Assembly: GCA_927910985.1 (NCBI GenBank)
Contig: CAKMOP010000190.1
Location: 1-9,159 of the forward strand
DNA from: an uncultured Porphyromonas sp.
GTDB lineage: Bacteria; Bacteroidota; Bacteroidia; Bacteroidales; Porphyromonadaceae
DNA: 9,159 nucleotides
Direction of reading: 5' to 3'
Position 1 is the stretch's first letter. Each line of letters begins with the position of its first letter. The position numbers and the translations under genes were made by a program. The notes under the pieces are model-generated. The model did not search any database. It was not told the origin of the DNA and saw only the letters and a list, made by a program, of their open reading frames with translations. Of the stretch, positions 7,501-9,159 are shown piece after piece.

Positions 7501-8090
7501 ATGCAGAATTTACTACGTAACTGGAGCCGTTGGGTGCTTGCCATCCTGCTCGTAGGCTTCACCACTCCGCTTGTCGCACAGCAGTACTTCCCCCACGGGG
7601 AAGCAACGACCACAGACGACCACGGCGCACGCTGGATCTTCGGGGGACTCACTTCCTTCTGGCACGACAATAAGGCCAAGACTACGAAGCTGGACTTCTC
7701 TCCTGAAATTGCCTATCTCTTCAATGAAAACTGGGGACTGGGTATCGTCGGAACCTATCAGTTCGAGAAGCAGAACGGAGGCGAGCACGAGAGCCTCTGG
7801 GCGATCCGCCCCTTCGCTCGCTACTATTATATGCACCGCGAGCCCTTCAACCTCTATATCGATGGAGGATTGGGCTTCTCCACTTCGGGAGGTGTGAAGG
7901 CTGGGAAGTCGGCTTCCGTCCTGGTGCGTGTGTCGATCTGACGAAGAGCTTATGCCTGTGCCTGCGCTTGGGCTTCGTTGGCTACCGCAATCAGTTCGGC
8001 GCTGGCGAAGAAGCAGGTCTCTCGCCTTCGGGCTTTGGCTTGCGCTTCGCACCAGAAGAGGTGCAGATCGGTCTCGAGCTGGAGCTGTAA
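7501..8090 (+). CDS. Small outer-membrane beta-barrel protein, frameshifted near residue 134
   Basis: The N-terminus is a signal peptide: basic residues, a hydrophobic core (WVLAILLVGF) and LVA-QQ, with cleavage expected after residue 26. The mature part alternates hydrophobic and polar residues in beta-strand fashion (WIFGGLTSFW, LDFSPEIAYLFNENWGLGIVGTYQFE, WAIRPFARYYYM, FNLYIDGGLGFST), the layout of the small OmpA/OprF-like barrels common in Bacteroidota. The first frame ends at 7941 (146 aa), but the barrel continues in another frame from about 7902: WEVGFRPGACVDLTKSL, then LRLGFVGYRNQF, GFGLRFAPEEVQIGLELEL, and TAA at 8088-8090. One missing base at about 7900-7905, next to GGG, explains the shift and gives about 196 aa. 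It probably sits in the outer membrane; a specific substrate or role cannot be inferred. It has its own promoter element and is followed by a strong hairpin. Confidence 0.82.
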
Positions 8091-8114
8091 GCTTCCTTCG
8101 CCTATCATACATAG

Positions 8115-8157
8115 AGCGTCCCCGTACTGTCAGGACTACCTGCAGTACGGGGACGCT
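8115..8157 (+). terminator. Near-perfect hairpin after the beta-barrel gene
   Basis: AGCGTCCCCGTACTG (8115-8129) and CAGTACGGGGACGCT (8143-8157) form a perfect 15-bp stem. The enclosed CAGG-ACTA-CCTG adds four more pairs past a single bulged T. It begins 24 bases after the restored stop at 8090. The following TCTCATTG is only mildly T-rich, so termination efficiency is uncertain. Its position fits the frame-restored rather than the truncated gene end. Confidence 0.7.
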
Positions 8158-8206
8158 TCTCATTGATGGTGGGGGGGGCTCTATTGATCGGGGCGATGCG
8201 CTGCTT

Positions 8207-8291
8207 GCTGTGCCAAATGTCAGATAGGAGGAAGTGTGACGTGACAATTTGGCGTACTCGTGCGGCCTATTCTTTTTGGCACAGCCTTTGA
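8207..8291. promoter_or_regulatory. Inverted TTTGGC half-sites and a sigma-54-like promoter candidate upstream of dnaK
   Basis: GCTGTGCCAAA (8207-8217) is the exact reverse complement of TTTGGCACAGC (8275-8285). Inside this pair, GCCAAATGTCA (8212-8222) is matched by TGACAATTTGGC (8242-8253) with one extra base. The rightmost copy reads TTGGCACAGCCTTTGA, close to the −24/−12 form TGGCAC-N5-TTGC of RpoN promoters: GG at 8278-8279 is at the right distance, but the −12 dinucleotide is GA (8290-8291) rather than GC. If used, transcription would start near 8303 and leave a leader of about 165 bases before dnaK. The inverted repeats are seen directly; operator and promoter roles are inference. Confidence 0.45.
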
Positions 8292-8435
8292 CCTGAGTAG
8301 GGCGTGAGTGTGAGTTGTTAGACTCCTCATAGGTGGCGCCCCCTGTAGACCACGCACCTTCATCGGTGGGGTAGTCATTAGGTGGGCCGCCTATCGACGG
8401 AGGATAGTCCACCAGCCCACGCCACAGTATAGTAA

Positions 8436-9159
<724 letters not shown>

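Noticed and set aside
7513..8412. 299-aa open frame on the minus strand opposite the beta-barrel gene
   Set aside because: The predicted protein is low-complexity, rich in Arg, Ser and Pro, and resembles no family; the plus strand has a clear signal peptide and beta strands.

Overview
The window looks like ordinary chromosomal DNA of a Bacteroidota bacterium, most likely a Porphyromonas or a close relative. The reasons are the metY-metX-thrA gene order, the Bacteroidota-type −7 promoter element TAnnTTTG (seen twice as TATCTTTG), A/T-rich leaders without clear Shine-Dalgarno sequences, and the protein sequences themselves. The genus is inferred from gene content and could not be checked by a search. 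All recognised genes are on the + strand.

Layout: (1) bases 1-230 hold what looks like the broken C-terminal end of an unrecognised gene, followed by a strong intrinsic terminator (269-309). (2) A tightly coupled three-gene operon, 375-5039, encodes O-acetylhomoserine sulfhydrylase (MetY), homoserine O-acetyltransferase (MetX) and the fused aspartate kinase-homoserine dehydrogenase (ThrA). Together these carry two pathway steps from aspartate to homoserine (the intermediate aspartate-semialdehyde dehydrogenase step is not in the window) and then homoserine to homocysteine by direct sulfhydrylation. (3) A 300-base intergenic region (5040-5340) holds a terminator-like hairpin, an array of the unit ACCTATATTGCTTCGT in both orientations, and a promoter. 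(4) Two genes follow: a 186-aa protein I do not recognise and a DUF389-family membrane protein. (5) After a long hairpin and a second promoter comes a small secreted outer-membrane beta-barrel protein, closed by a near-perfect hairpin. (6) A 378-base intergenic region with a cluster of TTTGGC(AC) half-sites and a sigma-54-like promoter candidate leads to dnaK, which runs off the right edge.

The most striking property is that four of the seven recognisable reading frames (metX, thrA, the beta-barrel gene and dnaK) are broken by small indels, while the protein signal continues in another frame on the far side, and the opening fragment shows the same. Because dnaK and a biosynthetic operon would rarely all be dead together, and several breaks lie at or beside G runs, I judge sequencing or assembly error more likely than real decay. 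I see no new defence, mobile or CRISPR system here. The items best worth a second look are the repeat array at 5128-5235 and the dnaK upstream region.
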